64,000 bases of DNA from Gracilariopsis chorda (taxonomy: Eukaryota > Rhodophyta > Florideophyceae > Gracilariales > Gracilariaceae): the NCBI GenBank assembly GCA_003194525.1, contig NBIV01000202.1:62001-126000 (forward strand), read 5' to 3'. Below are positions 10,579 through 20,867 of this stretch, in pieces. The notes under the pieces were generated by a model. It made no database searches and was not told the DNA's origin. It saw only the letters and a list, made by a program, of their open reading frames with translations. The translations under genes were made by a program, and so were the position numbers. Each line of letters starts with the position of its first letter. Positions within the stretch are counted from its first letter, which is position 1.

Positions 10579-10733
10579 TTCGTGAAACGTATTACAAGTT
10601 TCCGGTCTAAGAGAAAATTTGATTTCCGAGCCAAGTCATTTATTCTCTTACAGCCCGAGTTTGTGAAGCTCGCTTCACTTGTATTTTGTTCAATTCGCGG
10701 GAATTATTCCCGCGTATATTATATGAGGTTCGT

Positions 10734-11360
10734 ATGTCTGTCCATGAGGAGGCCAGCTCCTTACTCTCACCTCTACGCAAACTACTCTTCGCGAAGCACA
10801 TACTTGGCACTACTCGCATTCCTTTCCTCTTCGATATGGCTACCCCGCTGCCTTCCTCCCCTGAATCGGTCCCCAATCCCCCTGTGCCTGCTACCATCCA
10901 AACGCCGTCTACCGTCACAAGCACACCAACCACGACGCCTAAGACTACCAAGAAAACACGCATTCGCTTCTCTGCTGCATGGGATCTGTTCCTACTTAAG
11001 GCTATCTCTGCAGTAGATGCCCATAACGCGTCCCACGGCAAAACGCAACCAAGATTCGAAGAAGCGCTGCAAATATTTTGCGCTGCAGTCCCGGACTCCT
11101 GGCTTGCAAATGTAACGGCACCATCGTGGAAGACCCTTAACGATCGCTTCAAGAAAATTATATCCGAGCATAGGAAGGCTGTCAATTGTAATGCAGTTGC
11201 ATCAGGTATAATTGAAGTCCGAGGGGAGCGCGAACCTTTATTAGATGACTTGATTCTTGAAATAGATGAGTTCGAAGAGCGCCGCCGTACCGAACGTGAT
11301 GAGCGTACAGACACATTGTGTGAGTACGAGCTAGCAGAACCAGAACGGTTGACCTTGTGA
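10734..11360 (+). CDS. Myb/SANT-like DNA-binding domain protein
   Basis: The frame gives 208 residues from the ATG at 10,734; an in-frame ATG at 10,836 (protein start MATPLPSSPES) is an equally good start and gives 174. After a Ser/Thr/Pro-rich linker and the basic stretch KTTKKTRIR comes a three-helix SANT-like region. It runs from RFSAAWDLFLLKAI through WKTLNDRFKKIISEHRK and ends in an acidic helix LLDDLILEIDEFEERR. The pattern of an alanine-rich ASGI turn followed by an LLDD acidic helix is one I associate with SANT-like proteins abundant in oomycete and some algal genomes. The gene lies inside a 41-bp inverted-repeat pair, so it is probably carried by a mobile element. Likely role: binding DNA near element ends or recruiting a transposase; inferred. 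Confidence 0.65.
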   Translation: MSVHEEASSLLSPLRKLLFAKHILGTTRIPFLFDMATPLPSSPESVPNPPVPATIQTPSTVTSTPTTTPKTTKKTRIRFSAAWDLFLLKAISAVDAHNASHGKTQPRFEEALQIFCAAVPDSWLANVTAPSWKTLNDRFKKIISEHRKAVNCNAVASGIIEVRGEREPLLDDLILEIDEFEERRRTERDERTDTLCEYELAEPERLTL

Positions 11361-11430
11361 AGTCATATTTGATCGTAAACTTGCATGACACAAATATGAC
11401 CTCAAATTTCTGTTTAGATTTATGAGTCAT

Positions 11431-11471
11431 ATTTGCAAGTCATGTGAAAAAAAAATACTTTCGTAAACTCT
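11431..11471 (-). repeat. Right terminal inverted repeat
   Basis: Reverse complement of the 41 bp at 10,538-10,578. Just inside it the string AGTCATATTTG occurs twice within 70 bp, which could be subterminal binding sites. Confidence 0.8.
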
Positions 11472-12659
11472 GTAATGACGCAATTTGAGCCATACGTTGG
11501 CACGCGCAGTGCTGTCCACCCGTTACTCTTTACTGTGCACTGTAGAAGTGTGGATGTGTGGCTGTAAGCCGTACTTCCGTCGAATCTCCCGTTAGGGCCG
11601 AATCTTCTAGACTGTTTCGGTAGTTAGAATAATTTTATTTAGACGAGCTACTGAACCGTATCGGAATCTACTTCGCTCGAACAAGATACACGAAGTAGAA
11701 TATTAGCAGTAAAAGGAAACACGTTGTCCGTGTCCAACTGCGTGCAAAGGCTGTTGTGAGCTCTGGTCTTCTAAGTCTATCTATCCTTTAACGTTCCAGT
11801 ATCCTACTACTGCTCAGAAACTACCGATTACGGATTGTGCTTACCGCAGTGCCAACGAAAAGGAGCTTGTCATCAAAGAGTTCGTCAAAAAGCGCGGCCG
11901 GCGGTTCCGCCAGCCTCGACTCTTCGCAGAAGGCTGCCGATCTCTTCAAAAACCAATTATTCTAATCAGTCCACATTTCGGTAAGATTAACTTTCCTGCT
12001 TTGCTGGCACTGAATCAAAGTCATGAAGCTTTTCCATGCCAAATTGCGGAGCTGCGCAGCACATAAAGTATCAATTCCTAAGGGTGTGTTTCTTTTTAAC
12101 CATTAAAGCTCTTCGTTTGCCAGAATATCCACCGTAGTGGATATTTGTGTAAAAATTTACATAGAGAGATTTCATGAGGCATCAGCAATGTACTTCATTA
12201 CATCCAGCCACAGAGCCTTTTGCTTTTTGCTCTGCCTCGTAGAGCGTAACATTTATACCCTATATATTAAGTCAAGATTCGGTATTTTTCCTAACTTCTA
12301 GTTGTACACATAGTTTTGGAGAACGAAGCGTTCTCTCTTATGTTTCATTCAACACCTGTATGAACCTCTAGCTTCATTATCCAGGCAGACTTGTTTGTGA
12401 GATAAACGCGTAAAGACAATAGTGTTTCCCATCGTTCAGTAATAGCAATTTGTAGTGCAACGCCCTCAAGGAGGGATTCTTGGTACTTGGATGCTTTCCC
12501 GATATTATCGGTTGTGTAGAGTGTATATGAACTACGCCCCACAATGGTGGATATGGACACGTGGGACACGGTTTTCGGTCAATTGGCGGTTGGCCACAGT
12601 AGTGGATGTTGCCACGATATGTGGAGTATTTTAGTTGATTTTATTTATTATTTTCACAC
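11472..12659. other. AT-rich non-coding stretch
   Basis: No open frame with recognisable content on either strand and no similarity to the copia or gypsy parts of this window that I can see. The only structure is a perfect 9-bp hairpin with a 4-base loop at 12,124-12,145 (arms AATATCCAC and GTGGATATT). Confidence 0.5.
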
Positions 12660-13300
12660 CCATTTCTGGGAAGTTAGTACTTAGTGCGACGGCACACTGC
12701 CGTCGCACCAGTAAACCTTCCCCAACAAGGGACCCCAACCTGGGGAATTGGCTCTAGTTGTTGCCGCTTGCGCGCGTACTCTACTCCTCCTTGGAGGGAA
12801 ACGCCGTAAACCACGGGACATCTAACCCCCTTGCACATCTAAAGGGATACATCACTGGGAGTATAATTGTTCCAATTGCATTGGTGTTTCGCCCTGTATA
12901 GGGATATTGTTACCGGCATCGCCGTTCGCCCCCGTCGCTCTCGTGACTCACTTCGTCCTCTCTTCCTCCTCTTCGCCTTTACTTTTTCCCCTTTTTAGGG
13001 TAGCACCTCCCACTATCCGCGGCCCTCGTGTGAGCATCCGTCCAGACACCCCCACTTACGTGGAAACATACCTCTACTGAGGATCACACTCCGCTCACGC
13101 GGATACCGATTCTTCGCCTTCACCTCCCTGCGCAAGTCGCGACAGGTGTCCCTGGTCTTACAAACCGGCTTCGCCGTGCCAACCCTAGAGGGGCTCTACC
13201 CAACTGGGTTCACCTCCACGGAGGAAAGATCCCGAACGTCTTTCGGTTTTTCTCCCCTTTGGGGCGTTGCACCACACAATTGACTCCGCAGGTTTTCCAT
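12660..13300. other. GC-rich, hairpin-rich non-coding island, unidentified
   Basis: This 640-bp block is markedly more GC-rich than both flanks and has no coding frame. It contains at least eight short perfect hairpins in a row. The longest has an 11-bp stem (GTGCGACGGCA) and 3-base loop at 12,684-12,708; others have stems such as CCCC/GGGG, CCTCC/GGAGG and CCGAA/TTCGG. Serial hairpins of this kind suggest a structured RNA or an unusual mobile element. I looked for hammerhead, RNase P and group II intron hallmarks and found none that hold. Confidence 0.45.
12684..12708. other. Perfect 11-bp stem-loop
   Basis: Arms GTGCGACGGCA and TGCCGTCGCAC are separated by the loop CAC. It is the strongest single hairpin in the GC-rich island and lies near its left end. 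Confidence 0.8.
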
Positions 13301-13880
13301 TCACTTAGTAATTTAAACTCCTCCAATGAGAGAAGATTGTGTTGTAACATAACATTTTGCAAATCCTAGAATCGCCATTCCGCTGTTGAGTTGCTTGCAG
13401 GTTTTGGCGTATATTAGCGAGAATATTCCTGGAATAACATTTTTACCGAGGACTCGTGGATGATAAGCGCGTAAAACATTTATGACTCACAAATCTAGAA
13501 TTGCAATAAACCAGTACGAACCAGTTCATGTACTCTTGATACAAATTCCTGCTATTTCTGCACCAAAGCGGTGAAGTTGAGCGTCATTCGGAAAATCAAT
13601 GAGATCCCATGTGAACAAGTGAGCATCGAAGAATCCTACGTTTGCTGCAAAGAAAAATGAAAGAATGAGAGCTGAATTAGTCATCTCATTCTAACGCATT
13701 AAACCAGCCAAATCTAATAAAGTTCCTTTCGTCAACGACGCGGCTGATGTTTAGAGTTGTAGACAATTTCATCCGTTTAACGCCCTTTACAAGTATCTAT
13801 GCTGATCGAGAAGCTGTCTGTGTGTGATACAAATCATCTTCACACACGGAGAGGAATAAAAAAGCAACAGCAAGAAGTCT
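13301..13880. other. Non-coding stretch
   Basis: No open frame or known element recognised. It adjoins the copia leader fossil on its right and could be a further decayed part of it, but I cannot align it. Confidence 0.4.
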
Positions 13881-14561
13881 GACGACATTAAAAACCTTGC
13901 TTTACAAAGGAGTGTACAATTGGAGTGCAAATCTGATTCAAAACTCAAAAGAGAGGGTGGCAGCAAAAACTCTTAGACAAAGTCTACAAAGCTGGTCAGA
14001 ACGCGTCCCGTACATGTTGGAATGAGACATTTGGGTTCACAACGCCTGGAGCAATCTCATGGATAAGAAAGAACTCGAACCCAAAAAGATGAAACTTCTT
14101 AGCTTCTTGGGTCAGCGCACTCGCAGGATTTACTATGCCCCTTGTCCTAGAGGAGTGATTTTGTTATATCTGGTTACTCTCTTTTGGTCAGGTAAGAAAT
14201 TTTTCTTGACTTACTATGTTCTGCATACTTCAGAACCAGCCGCTTTTCAATTTTTACGAGACTTCTCAGGGAGGTTACCAGCTGACGAGGTAGGCTAGCA
14301 CCAGTTCAGGCCTGCTAGTCTCTTCTCAGAATTTAGCGCGTTTCAATTTGTTTGCTGAAACAAAGAAGCAGGGATCCGAACAGACGAAAGTCCTTTTACC
14401 AGAGACAAATCGTTGAAGTCTTTACGTACTTCTACAACTGCACCCAGGCCTCCACAAGATTCGAACGTTCGCAGATCAACGCGTACCTACACAAAACCCA
14501 AGTTTTCGTAGTATCAACAATAAAACTTAGTTGAGCGCGTCGTCTGCAGATATTCGACGCT

Positions 14562-14575
14562 CTTGGCCCGTATCC
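14562..14575 (-). promoter_or_regulatory. Primer-binding site, initiator tRNA-Met half type (diverged)
   Basis: The minus strand reads GGATACGGGCCAAG directly after the LTR end, a diverged form of GGTTATGGGCCCAG, which is complementary to the anticodon arm of initiator tRNA-Met. Confidence 0.55.
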
Positions 14576-15275
14576 TGACGAACGAAACGCATGCAGATTA
14601 CGAAAGAAAAGAAAAGCTGGGGAAAAAGAAGAAGATAAAAAGAATCCAAGAATGAAGGTTGTCAGCCTCAACTGAACCCATTTATTCGAGGCTGGTCAAT
14701 GATAACCTCCAAATAATTTAGCGGGAGTTCCATCTCCGTCGCAGTAAGCAACAACGGCGCTTGAGCCATGACATGCCAGATTCTTTGCGTGTCTAGTTGT
14801 ACAAGAGAAGCCCGCACAACCTACAGTATCACCATTTCAAATAAAACAATCAATCATAATTATAAATCCAGTTCAGTCCCAAGATTCAGAAACAGCTCCC
14901 AAAAACATGAATTTCGAATGCAGCACTTCAGCCCCTTTTCCCAGCCCATATTCGTAATTTGCATGCAGACGTGACATTTCAGCCCAGAATCGCACATTAT
15001 TTCTATGTGCGTAATTAAACTACTGCTGCACATCTTGTCCAATCACAGCGCGCCACTTGGGTTCATCCACAATAAAGCGCCATGCAGTCGACAACATTTT
15101 GTAAACACCACGTTGCACATGGCCAATCCTAATCTCAACTCGCGTTTGGTTCGAGCAGAAAGGCGTATACTATTTTGAGACGGGGTGCCCAAAATTGCCC
15201 ATCGTACCCTGCGAAGCTGGTTTGAAGCCCAAGTTGACGGATTGACAGGCACTGGACCATTTCCAAACATTAACA
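14576..15275 (-). repeat. Copia LTR (700 bp)
   Basis: On the minus strand it starts TGTTAATG and ends CGTTCGTCA, next to a primer-binding site. Its upstream part contains the conserved module found in the other copia LTRs here (AACGCGAGTT-like and GGATTGGC strings near 15,125-15,175). Confidence 0.65.
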
Positions 15276-15617
15276 GTCCTCTTTGATTCGCTGTCCAAGT
15301 CCAGTACTTTCTTTGATTGCAACTGCACAGATGAGACTGTAAGGCTTTGTCAGAATGCCTCCGTCATAAAGTTCACTGAGAGCATATTGAACAGGGATTA
15401 CATTTTAGTTTACCAGTTCTCTAACGAAGTGAATCTTGATGTCAATGTGCTTTGCACGTCCATACGCGCAACGCTGAGCATTTGCCCATTCTATCTTAAA
15501 CTGGTTGACGGAGTATATTAAGATGGCGATACTGACGTCCAAACCACATTCGTGGAGAACATACCCTATCGATATGTTCTCCTGCGAAGCCATATTCAGA
15601 GCAACGTATTCGGCTTG

Positions 15618-15973
15618 TGTGACGTTGCGGGGCTGAAAGGGAATCAGGTCGAACGACCAAGGGGCAGGCAAACACAGAGTTGGTGCTGCACCGGCCGCGG
15701 GGACTTGAGGTCAGTTCTGTTGTTCCCTCTCTGGCCTGACCGGGCTCACCTTTATTAGACCTACTCACTACCGCCGCCGGCCGCCCGGCGGTACCATGTC
15801 CTCCAATCACTGGACGCCATTGGTCCAAGTTGGCCGAACGGCTTACAGATGGGCGGGCTTCCACTACCGGAGAAACCTACCGCGCCATCCCGCTCTCGTC
15901 GTCCCGTGTCTGCCAAGCTCCCTCGACAGACCACAGCGACGGACGCAGGCGAGTAGAACTACTCAGCGTCACA
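15618..15973 (-). repeat. Gypsy 3' LTR
   Basis: 356 bp, terminal inverted repeat TGTGACG/CGTCACA, nearly identical to the copy at 20,868-21,223. Confidence 0.93.
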
Positions 15974-16011
15974 GGGCCCCATGCCTTGGCCGCCCCGCGC
16001 GCGTTAAGGCA

Positions 16012-19000
16012 TCATTCAGATCCCAGCGAGCACTCACGAAGAGCACGACGCTTGAGACCCCGCTGTCCAGCGGTGTGGAGGTAGTCTTCCAGCAATCCTG
16101 GCAAGTCCTCAAACACTTGACCCAACGGTTCCCAAGTAAAGTCTATCTCATCGGGCAGACCTGCCCACTCCACGAGCACTTCCAGCTGACGATCTTTCTC
16201 ACGAATGCCACGAAGCTGTTCAGCTGTCTCGTACTTCGTCTCCGAAGCTCGAGCAGCCTCCAGCAGCTTTGGGGTGAACACCCTACCATCCATATCTGCA
16301 CGATAGGAGTGGAGGCGTCTAGCGTGCACAACTTCACGCTTGTCTTTGACCAGGTCCTGTACCTCATACACCCAGTCAGATCTTACTGCTGTAACTCTGC
16401 GAGGACCCCTCCAGGTGAACTGCAACTTGTGCCCACCCTTTGTCACCGTTCGGACGAGCACGAAGTCCCCGACGCTAAAGTCGGCCTCCTTGATGTTCGT
16501 CCGGCGGTTGTGCTTCTGTACCTTCCGCGCACGCGAAGCCGACGTCAGTCCTTCCACGTCGCGATGAACATCGCACAGGGCACCTTGCAACTTTCCGATG
16601 TCCACAAGTTGCCTGGCCCGCACTTCGTCCTCCGTCCGAGCACTGCTGTATGCCGGGACCGGCAGCGCACGAAGAAGCGGGCGAACGGGGAGATGGCCCG
16701 TGAAGACCTCCAGGGGTGTTCGATAGACTTCGGAGTTCTCCGGGTCGCGTAACCCGAGCCGCTTGAGCGGAGCGTGATTGAGCACACTCTGCACGCACTC
16801 CGTTACCGCCGGCCAGTCCTGGGGCGCCAACTTCCATTCACTCAACAAGGCTTTGCACGCACGAAGCACTTCGCTGCACACCCTTTCAACGGTACCGTTG
16901 GCCCAGGGCGAGTAGGCCGTGGTAAAGTGATGGTGCACACGCACTTCGGCCGTCAACTCGGCAATCAGCTGGTTCTTGAAATGAGAACCCTGATCGCTGA
17001 CGAGCCAAGTCATACTTCCAAACGTCCCGAACCATGTACCCAGGGCGTCGGCTGCAGCCTCGCTTGTACAAGCTGTTGTAGGCCAGAGCCACACAAACGA
17101 CGAAAGGTCGTCTCGAATGAGCAGCAAGTACTTCTTGTCATCCCGTCCGGGCCCCATGAACAGATAGTCCATGTGCACAACTTCATTCGGCCTCAACCCA
17201 TGGAGAGCCGATCCGAGCGGACGGGGAATCAAATCGCCACTACGGGTGACGATGCAATGGAGGCAGCCTCGAACGAGGGTCTCGACGTCAGCACCCATCG
17301 TCGGCCACCACCATTCCTCAGCCAGCACACTCCTCGTAGCGTCGCGCCCGCGATGACCTAAGGTCCCGCAGTGGGAGACCACGAGGATCTTGAGCTGTAG
17401 CTCCTTGTCCTCCTGCGGCACCCAAACGCGACCGCGCTTCTTCCAGACTCCTTCTTGCTCATCGAGCTTCAGGCCGTCCGGCCGAGTTGCGGCTTCTTGC
17501 GATTTCTTGATCGAGTCCATGTCTGGCCAGACGAAATCATCCGGAGATGGGATGAGCTGCTCCGAGTCTTGCAACAGCATACTGCTGACGGCGGAGCGTT
17601 CGCTCCTATCTCTGCGATACCCGCGCGTCCACCGCGTGAGCATGTCTGCGCAGACGTTGTCCTTCCCATCGATATGCTCGATCACGTAAGCAAAGCGGGA
17701 CAAGAACAGTGCCCACCGTTGCACTTTCGATACCACGTGGCGACCAAGAGCTGGTTCCAGCGCCAACGGCGCAAAGACAAACAGCAAATTGCGATGGTCC
17801 GTGAACACGTGCGTACGCACATGACTCTGGAACAAATAATCCATCTTCTCTAACGTCTGGAAAATGGCAAATCCCTCCTTCTCGAAGGTTGTCCAACCTA
17901 TCTCAGCTCCCTTGAACGAGGAACCCAGAAATCCGAGGGGCTCGTGCCGTTGCTCCTCGAAGGGCAGTCGGAGCTGCACAGCATCCGTTTGCGTGACCAC
18001 GCCAGACCAGTACATTTCAGAAGCATCTGTAAAGACGCAAAGCACTTTCTCCGGGTCCGGATGTGAGAGAGTAACAGCATTGCGGAGGCTTTCTTGCATA
18101 TCTGCAAACGCTTGGTCGTGTGTAGGGCCCCAAGAAAGGCTTCGCAGAGAGATACGGCGAATAGATCTATTCGTTCGGCGACCCGATTGAGCGTACGCTC
18201 GTTCCAAAACTTCCACGAGGGGGGCTATGCGAGCGGCAAAGTTAGGGATAGCATTAGCCATCCACCGGCAACAATAAATAAACTGCGCCAATTCTTCCGC
18301 GGTTTGCGGTGCGTCCATGTCTTTGAGACCGTCGAGACGCGCCGGGTCCATTCGATATCCATCCTTTGATACGATGCGACCGCACCACTTGAGCTCACGC
18401 TCGAACAGCTTGCACTTCCGAGCGTGAAGGAAGAGGTTCCGCTCCCTGCAGATTGCCAAAAACTCCTGGAGCTTGCTCAGCAACGTTGACTCGTCTTTCG
18501 CATGAATACTGAAGTCGTCCAACCACGCCTTGACCGAATCACGCAACGAAGCGAACAGTGGCTCCACTGAACTCTGAAAGTACGACGTCGCATTGGCCAG
18601 TCCTGGCAACACCCTCTTCGACACCACGACTCCACGCGGTGTGACGATGCCACATGCCGAGTACGAATCGGGGTGCAAAGGCAACTGCCAATAGCCCGAT
18701 ACGAAGTCCAAACTTGCGAAACATGTGCTTCCAGCAAAGTCGGAGACCTCCGAGTCCAGGTGAGGCATAGGCCACGCCTCCTTGATTGTTGCGGCGTTCA
18801 CCGGCCGCAAGTCAACAGCCATGCGGTACCGCGCTTTCGACCCATGCTTGGGGACCAGCAGCGGTGCCGCTTGCCACGCAGCTGAGGGCATGTCTTCCAC
18901 GAAGCCCATCTCTCGCAGCGCGTCCACGTACTTGTCCAAGAACAGGCGCTGGTCCGGCGAGTAGCGTCGTGCCTTCACTCTAACCGACCGCTTGCCTGGT

Positions 19001-20823
19001 TCCAGGCGTACCCTCATCGGCTCGACGTCAGCTGGTGGGGATTTTCCCAGCCGGAGCCGAAAAACCGAACGGTACTCCTTCATCATCGTGGAGAGCCTCC
19101 CCACTCCTGTGGGGCTCAGGCCATTTGATTGCGCTCGTTCGAGCATCTTGTCGAGCGCTGCGTCGAGAGCCTCAGGGGGATCATCGCCGAGATCGACGTA
19201 CACGTCGCTATCTTCCAGGCGGTCGCCTCCTCCTTCTCCGCCCTCTCGATGAAAAGCACTGCCCCAATCGAACCCTCGTTCGCGGAGCATGCTCCCTATT
19301 GAGGTGGCACCACCCGCACTGGGGTCGTCGTTCTGTCCCCTGGCCTGCAACAGGCCAGGTACATCGACGCTACCACCCAGGCGGTCACGGGCAGCTGCCA
19401 GCATGACACGGTTGTCCAACCCCAAAGCAGCCAACAAATGTCGGCCGATGTAAGCATGAGCCAGCTCATCATCACTGACTAGCCAACGCACCCGACGCAG
19501 CAGGAGCTTCTCTCCATGCCTTATCCTCAACTCGATATCCGATTGTGTCGATCGACTACAGCGAATCGGGGGGACGGACGTCGCCGCGTTGCCAAACAGC
19601 ATGACTTCCTTGAGCTTCTCAACCCTTACATTCGGATCCGCCTTCATGATAGCCTTGAGCAAGGCAGATGAGATCACGTTCGTGTCCGAGCCTTGATCGG
19701 CGAGCAAGGTGCTCTCCACAGCGCCGTTGCAAAACGAAGCGCTGAACAGCGATGAATTGTCGTCCCGGTCATCGGCGCCCGAGATCGCACCGATCTTCTT
19801 ACCCGACGAACTCCCACCTTCACTCTTGCGGCGCTTGTCGAAGTACTCTGCGAGATACTTCGTCTTCTCTTCATCCGAGGCCAGGTTGCAGTTACGGATG
19901 TAGTGCCGCTTACCACAGCGCGGCAGCAGACACAACGGCAGTTCTGCCGGGCGCTTCCGGCTGCCCTGCTGGGACCCACCGGTAGCCGCTTTCTCACCGT
20001 CACTCTGTCCTGATCTCGATTTGTCCTCTTTTTCGCGCCCGGGCGTGCGATTCCGCCCCCGGCGCTTCTTGCGGTGGGTGCTGGCACTGCCAGACCCCCC
20101 ACCGTACACATCATCTCGATCGGAGTCGGACTGCTCAGCCCTGTAGCCCTTGGCCGACTCGTGTCGATCGATGACCTTGGCTTCCTCCGCGAGTTCTCGC
20201 ATGAACTTGCCGAAGTCCTTCTCCAACTCGTCCTTGCGCAGTCGGAGCGTTAGCATCATGCGGGTCCGCAGATCGGCATGAGTGATGCGTTTCATGATAT
20301 GCCGAACGGCTAACTTCGGTTGCCGCTTGACAAAATCGTCGTAGCCACAGTGACGGAGCTTCTCATTGTACTGTAAGCAAAGGCGCCACACCTGCCGCTG
20401 GAGGTTAGCGGTCTTGTCGGCGTTCGCCAGCTTCACATCTTGCAGCTCTCTCTCGATACGGGCCAGATCGTAGTCGGCGGGATCCACGCGTGCGCGCTCT
20501 TCGACGCACTGCCGCAGGTCCTCCTCGGTGATATCCTCCACTGTGTCGGCCGACACCCAGTTGGCTAACACCAGCAGCTCCAAGATTGACTTGTCGATCG
20601 AGTTGCGGTAGCTTGTGAGCGGAATCTGAACAGATTGCTCTTCGTTCTTCTCGGCGACACGACGCTCATAGATCTCCCTCGCTTCCTTGAACTGGACGAA
20701 GTTCGCGGTCGCGATGTCTTCTAGCCGAGGTGCCTCGACTGTCTCAACGATGGTCTGCTTGACGGTAGCGTTGTCATCGCGCGTTCGCGCACCAGACCCT
20801 GCTTGTCTTGTCGCAGTTGGCAT
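16012..20823 (-). CDS. Ty3/gypsy Gag-Pol polyprotein with C-terminal chromodomain
   Basis: One frame of 1603 residues. Gag occupies about residues 1-330 with a zinc-knuckle-like CLLPRCGKRHYIRNC at 298-312. The protease follows (ADQGSDTNVI, about 375). Reverse transcriptase covers about 650-830 with MAVDLRPVN and the WLDDFSI active site. RNase H lies at about 930-1050 (CVFTDASE, VFTDHRNLL). The integrase has the HCGTLGHRG and CLHC zinc motif, HMDYLF, SDQGSHFKN and NGTVERV. The last 80 residues are a chromodomain (LEVLVEWAGLPDEIDFTWEP), typical of chromoviruses, which are thought to target chromatin through it. Gag and Pol are in one frame, a known arrangement in chromoviruses. Confidence 0.95.
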   Translation of the reverse strand: MPTATRQAGSGARTRDDNATVKQTIVETVEAPRLEDIATANFVQFKEAREIYERRVAEKNEEQSVQIPLTSYRNSIDKSILELLVLANWVSADTVEDITEEDLRQCVEERARVDPADYDLARIERELQDVKLANADKTANLQRQVWRLCLQYNEKLRHCGYDDFVKRQPKLAVRHIMKRITHADLRTRMMLTLRLRKDELEKDFGKFMRELAEEAKVIDRHESAKGYRAEQSDSDRDDVYGGGSGSASTHRKKRRGRNRTPGREKEDKSRSGQSDGEKAATGGSQQGSRKRPAELPLCLLPRCGKRHYIRNCNLASDEEKTKYLAEYFDKRRKSEGGSSSGKKIGAISGADDRDDNSSLFSASFCNGAVESTLLADQGSDTNVISSALLKAIMKADPNVRVEKLKEVMLFGNAATSVPPIRCSRSTQSDIELRIRHGEKLLLRRVRWLVSDDELAHAYIGRHLLAALGLDNRVMLAAARDRLGGSVDVPGLLQARGQNDDPSAGGATSIGSMLRERGFDWGSAFHREGGEGGGDRLEDSDVYVDLGDDPPEALDAALDKMLERAQSNGLSPTGVGRLSTMMKEYRSVFRLRLGKSPPADVEPMRVRLEPGKRSVRVKARRYSPDQRLFLDKYVDALREMGFVEDMPSAAWQAAPLLVPKHGSKARYRMAVDLRPVNAATIKEAWPMPHLDSEVSDFAGSTCFASLDFVSGYWQLPLHPDSYSACGIVTPRGVVVSKRVLPGLANATSYFQSSVEPLFASLRDSVKAWLDDFSIHAKDESTLLSKLQEFLAICRERNLFLHARKCKLFERELKWCGRIVSKDGYRMDPARLDGLKDMDAPQTAEELAQFIYCCRWMANAIPNFAARIAPLVEVLERAYAQSGRRTNRSIRRISLRSLSWGPTHDQAFADMQESLRNAVTLSHPDPEKVLCVFTDASEMYWSGVVTQTDAVQLRLPFEEQRHEPLGFLGSSFKGAEIGWTTFEKEGFAIFQTLEKMDYLFQSHVRTHVFTDHRNLLFVFAPLALEPALGRHVVSKVQRWALFLSRFAYVIEHIDGKDNVCADMLTRWTRGYRRDRSERSAVSSMLLQDSEQLIPSPDDFVWPDMDSIKKSQEAATRPDGLKLDEQEGVWKKRGRVWVPQEDKELQLKILVVSHCGTLGHRGRDATRSVLAEEWWWPTMGADVETLVRGCLHCIVTRSGDLIPRPLGSALHGLRPNEVVHMDYLFMGPGRDDKKYLLLIRDDLSSFVWLWPTTACTSEAAADALGTWFGTFGSMTWLVSDQGSHFKNQLIAELTAEVRVHHHFTTAYSPWANGTVERVCSEVLRACKALLSEWKLAPQDWPAVTECVQSVLNHAPLKRLGLRDPENSEVYRTPLEVFTGHLPVRPLLRALPVPAYSSARTEDEVRARQLVDIGKLQGALCDVHRDVEGLTSASRARKVQKHNRRTNIKEADFSVGDFVLVRTVTKGGHKLQFTWRGPRRVTAVRSDWVYEVQDLVKDKREVVHARRLHSYRADMDGRVFTPKLLEAARASETKYETAEQLRGIREKDRQLEVLVEWAGLPDEIDFTWEPLGQVFEDLPGLLEDYLHTAGQRGLKRRALRECSLGSE

Positions 20824-20867
20824 GATTTCCAGTCAACTCCAATACCCTCGCGCGATGGAGTATATAC

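Larger units (their letters stand above)
10538..11471 (+). mobile_element. DNA-transposon-like element with 41-bp TIRs carrying a SANT-like gene
   Basis: The 41 bp at 10,538-10,578 and at 11,431-11,471 are near-perfect inverted repeats. Between them lies one plus-strand gene for a Myb/SANT-like protein, about 150 bp or more inside the left end and about 70 bp inside the right. I find no clear target-site duplication and no transposase catalytic domain. SANT-like proteins are known partners of PIF/Harbinger transposases, so a non-autonomous or two-part Harbinger-type element is the leading guess. Total length is 934 bp. Confidence 0.6.

Noticed and set aside
12660-13300. Hammerhead ribozyme, RNase P RNA or group II intron
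   Set aside because: Isolated strings such as GAGGAAAG or CGAAAC are present, but the paired core motifs these RNAs need (for example CTGATGA for hammerhead, or a domain V hairpin) are absent.
14059-14298. 79-residue plus-strand open frame
   Set aside because: The region aligns on the minus strand with the non-coding leader of the copia array, so the frame is a chance antisense reading.
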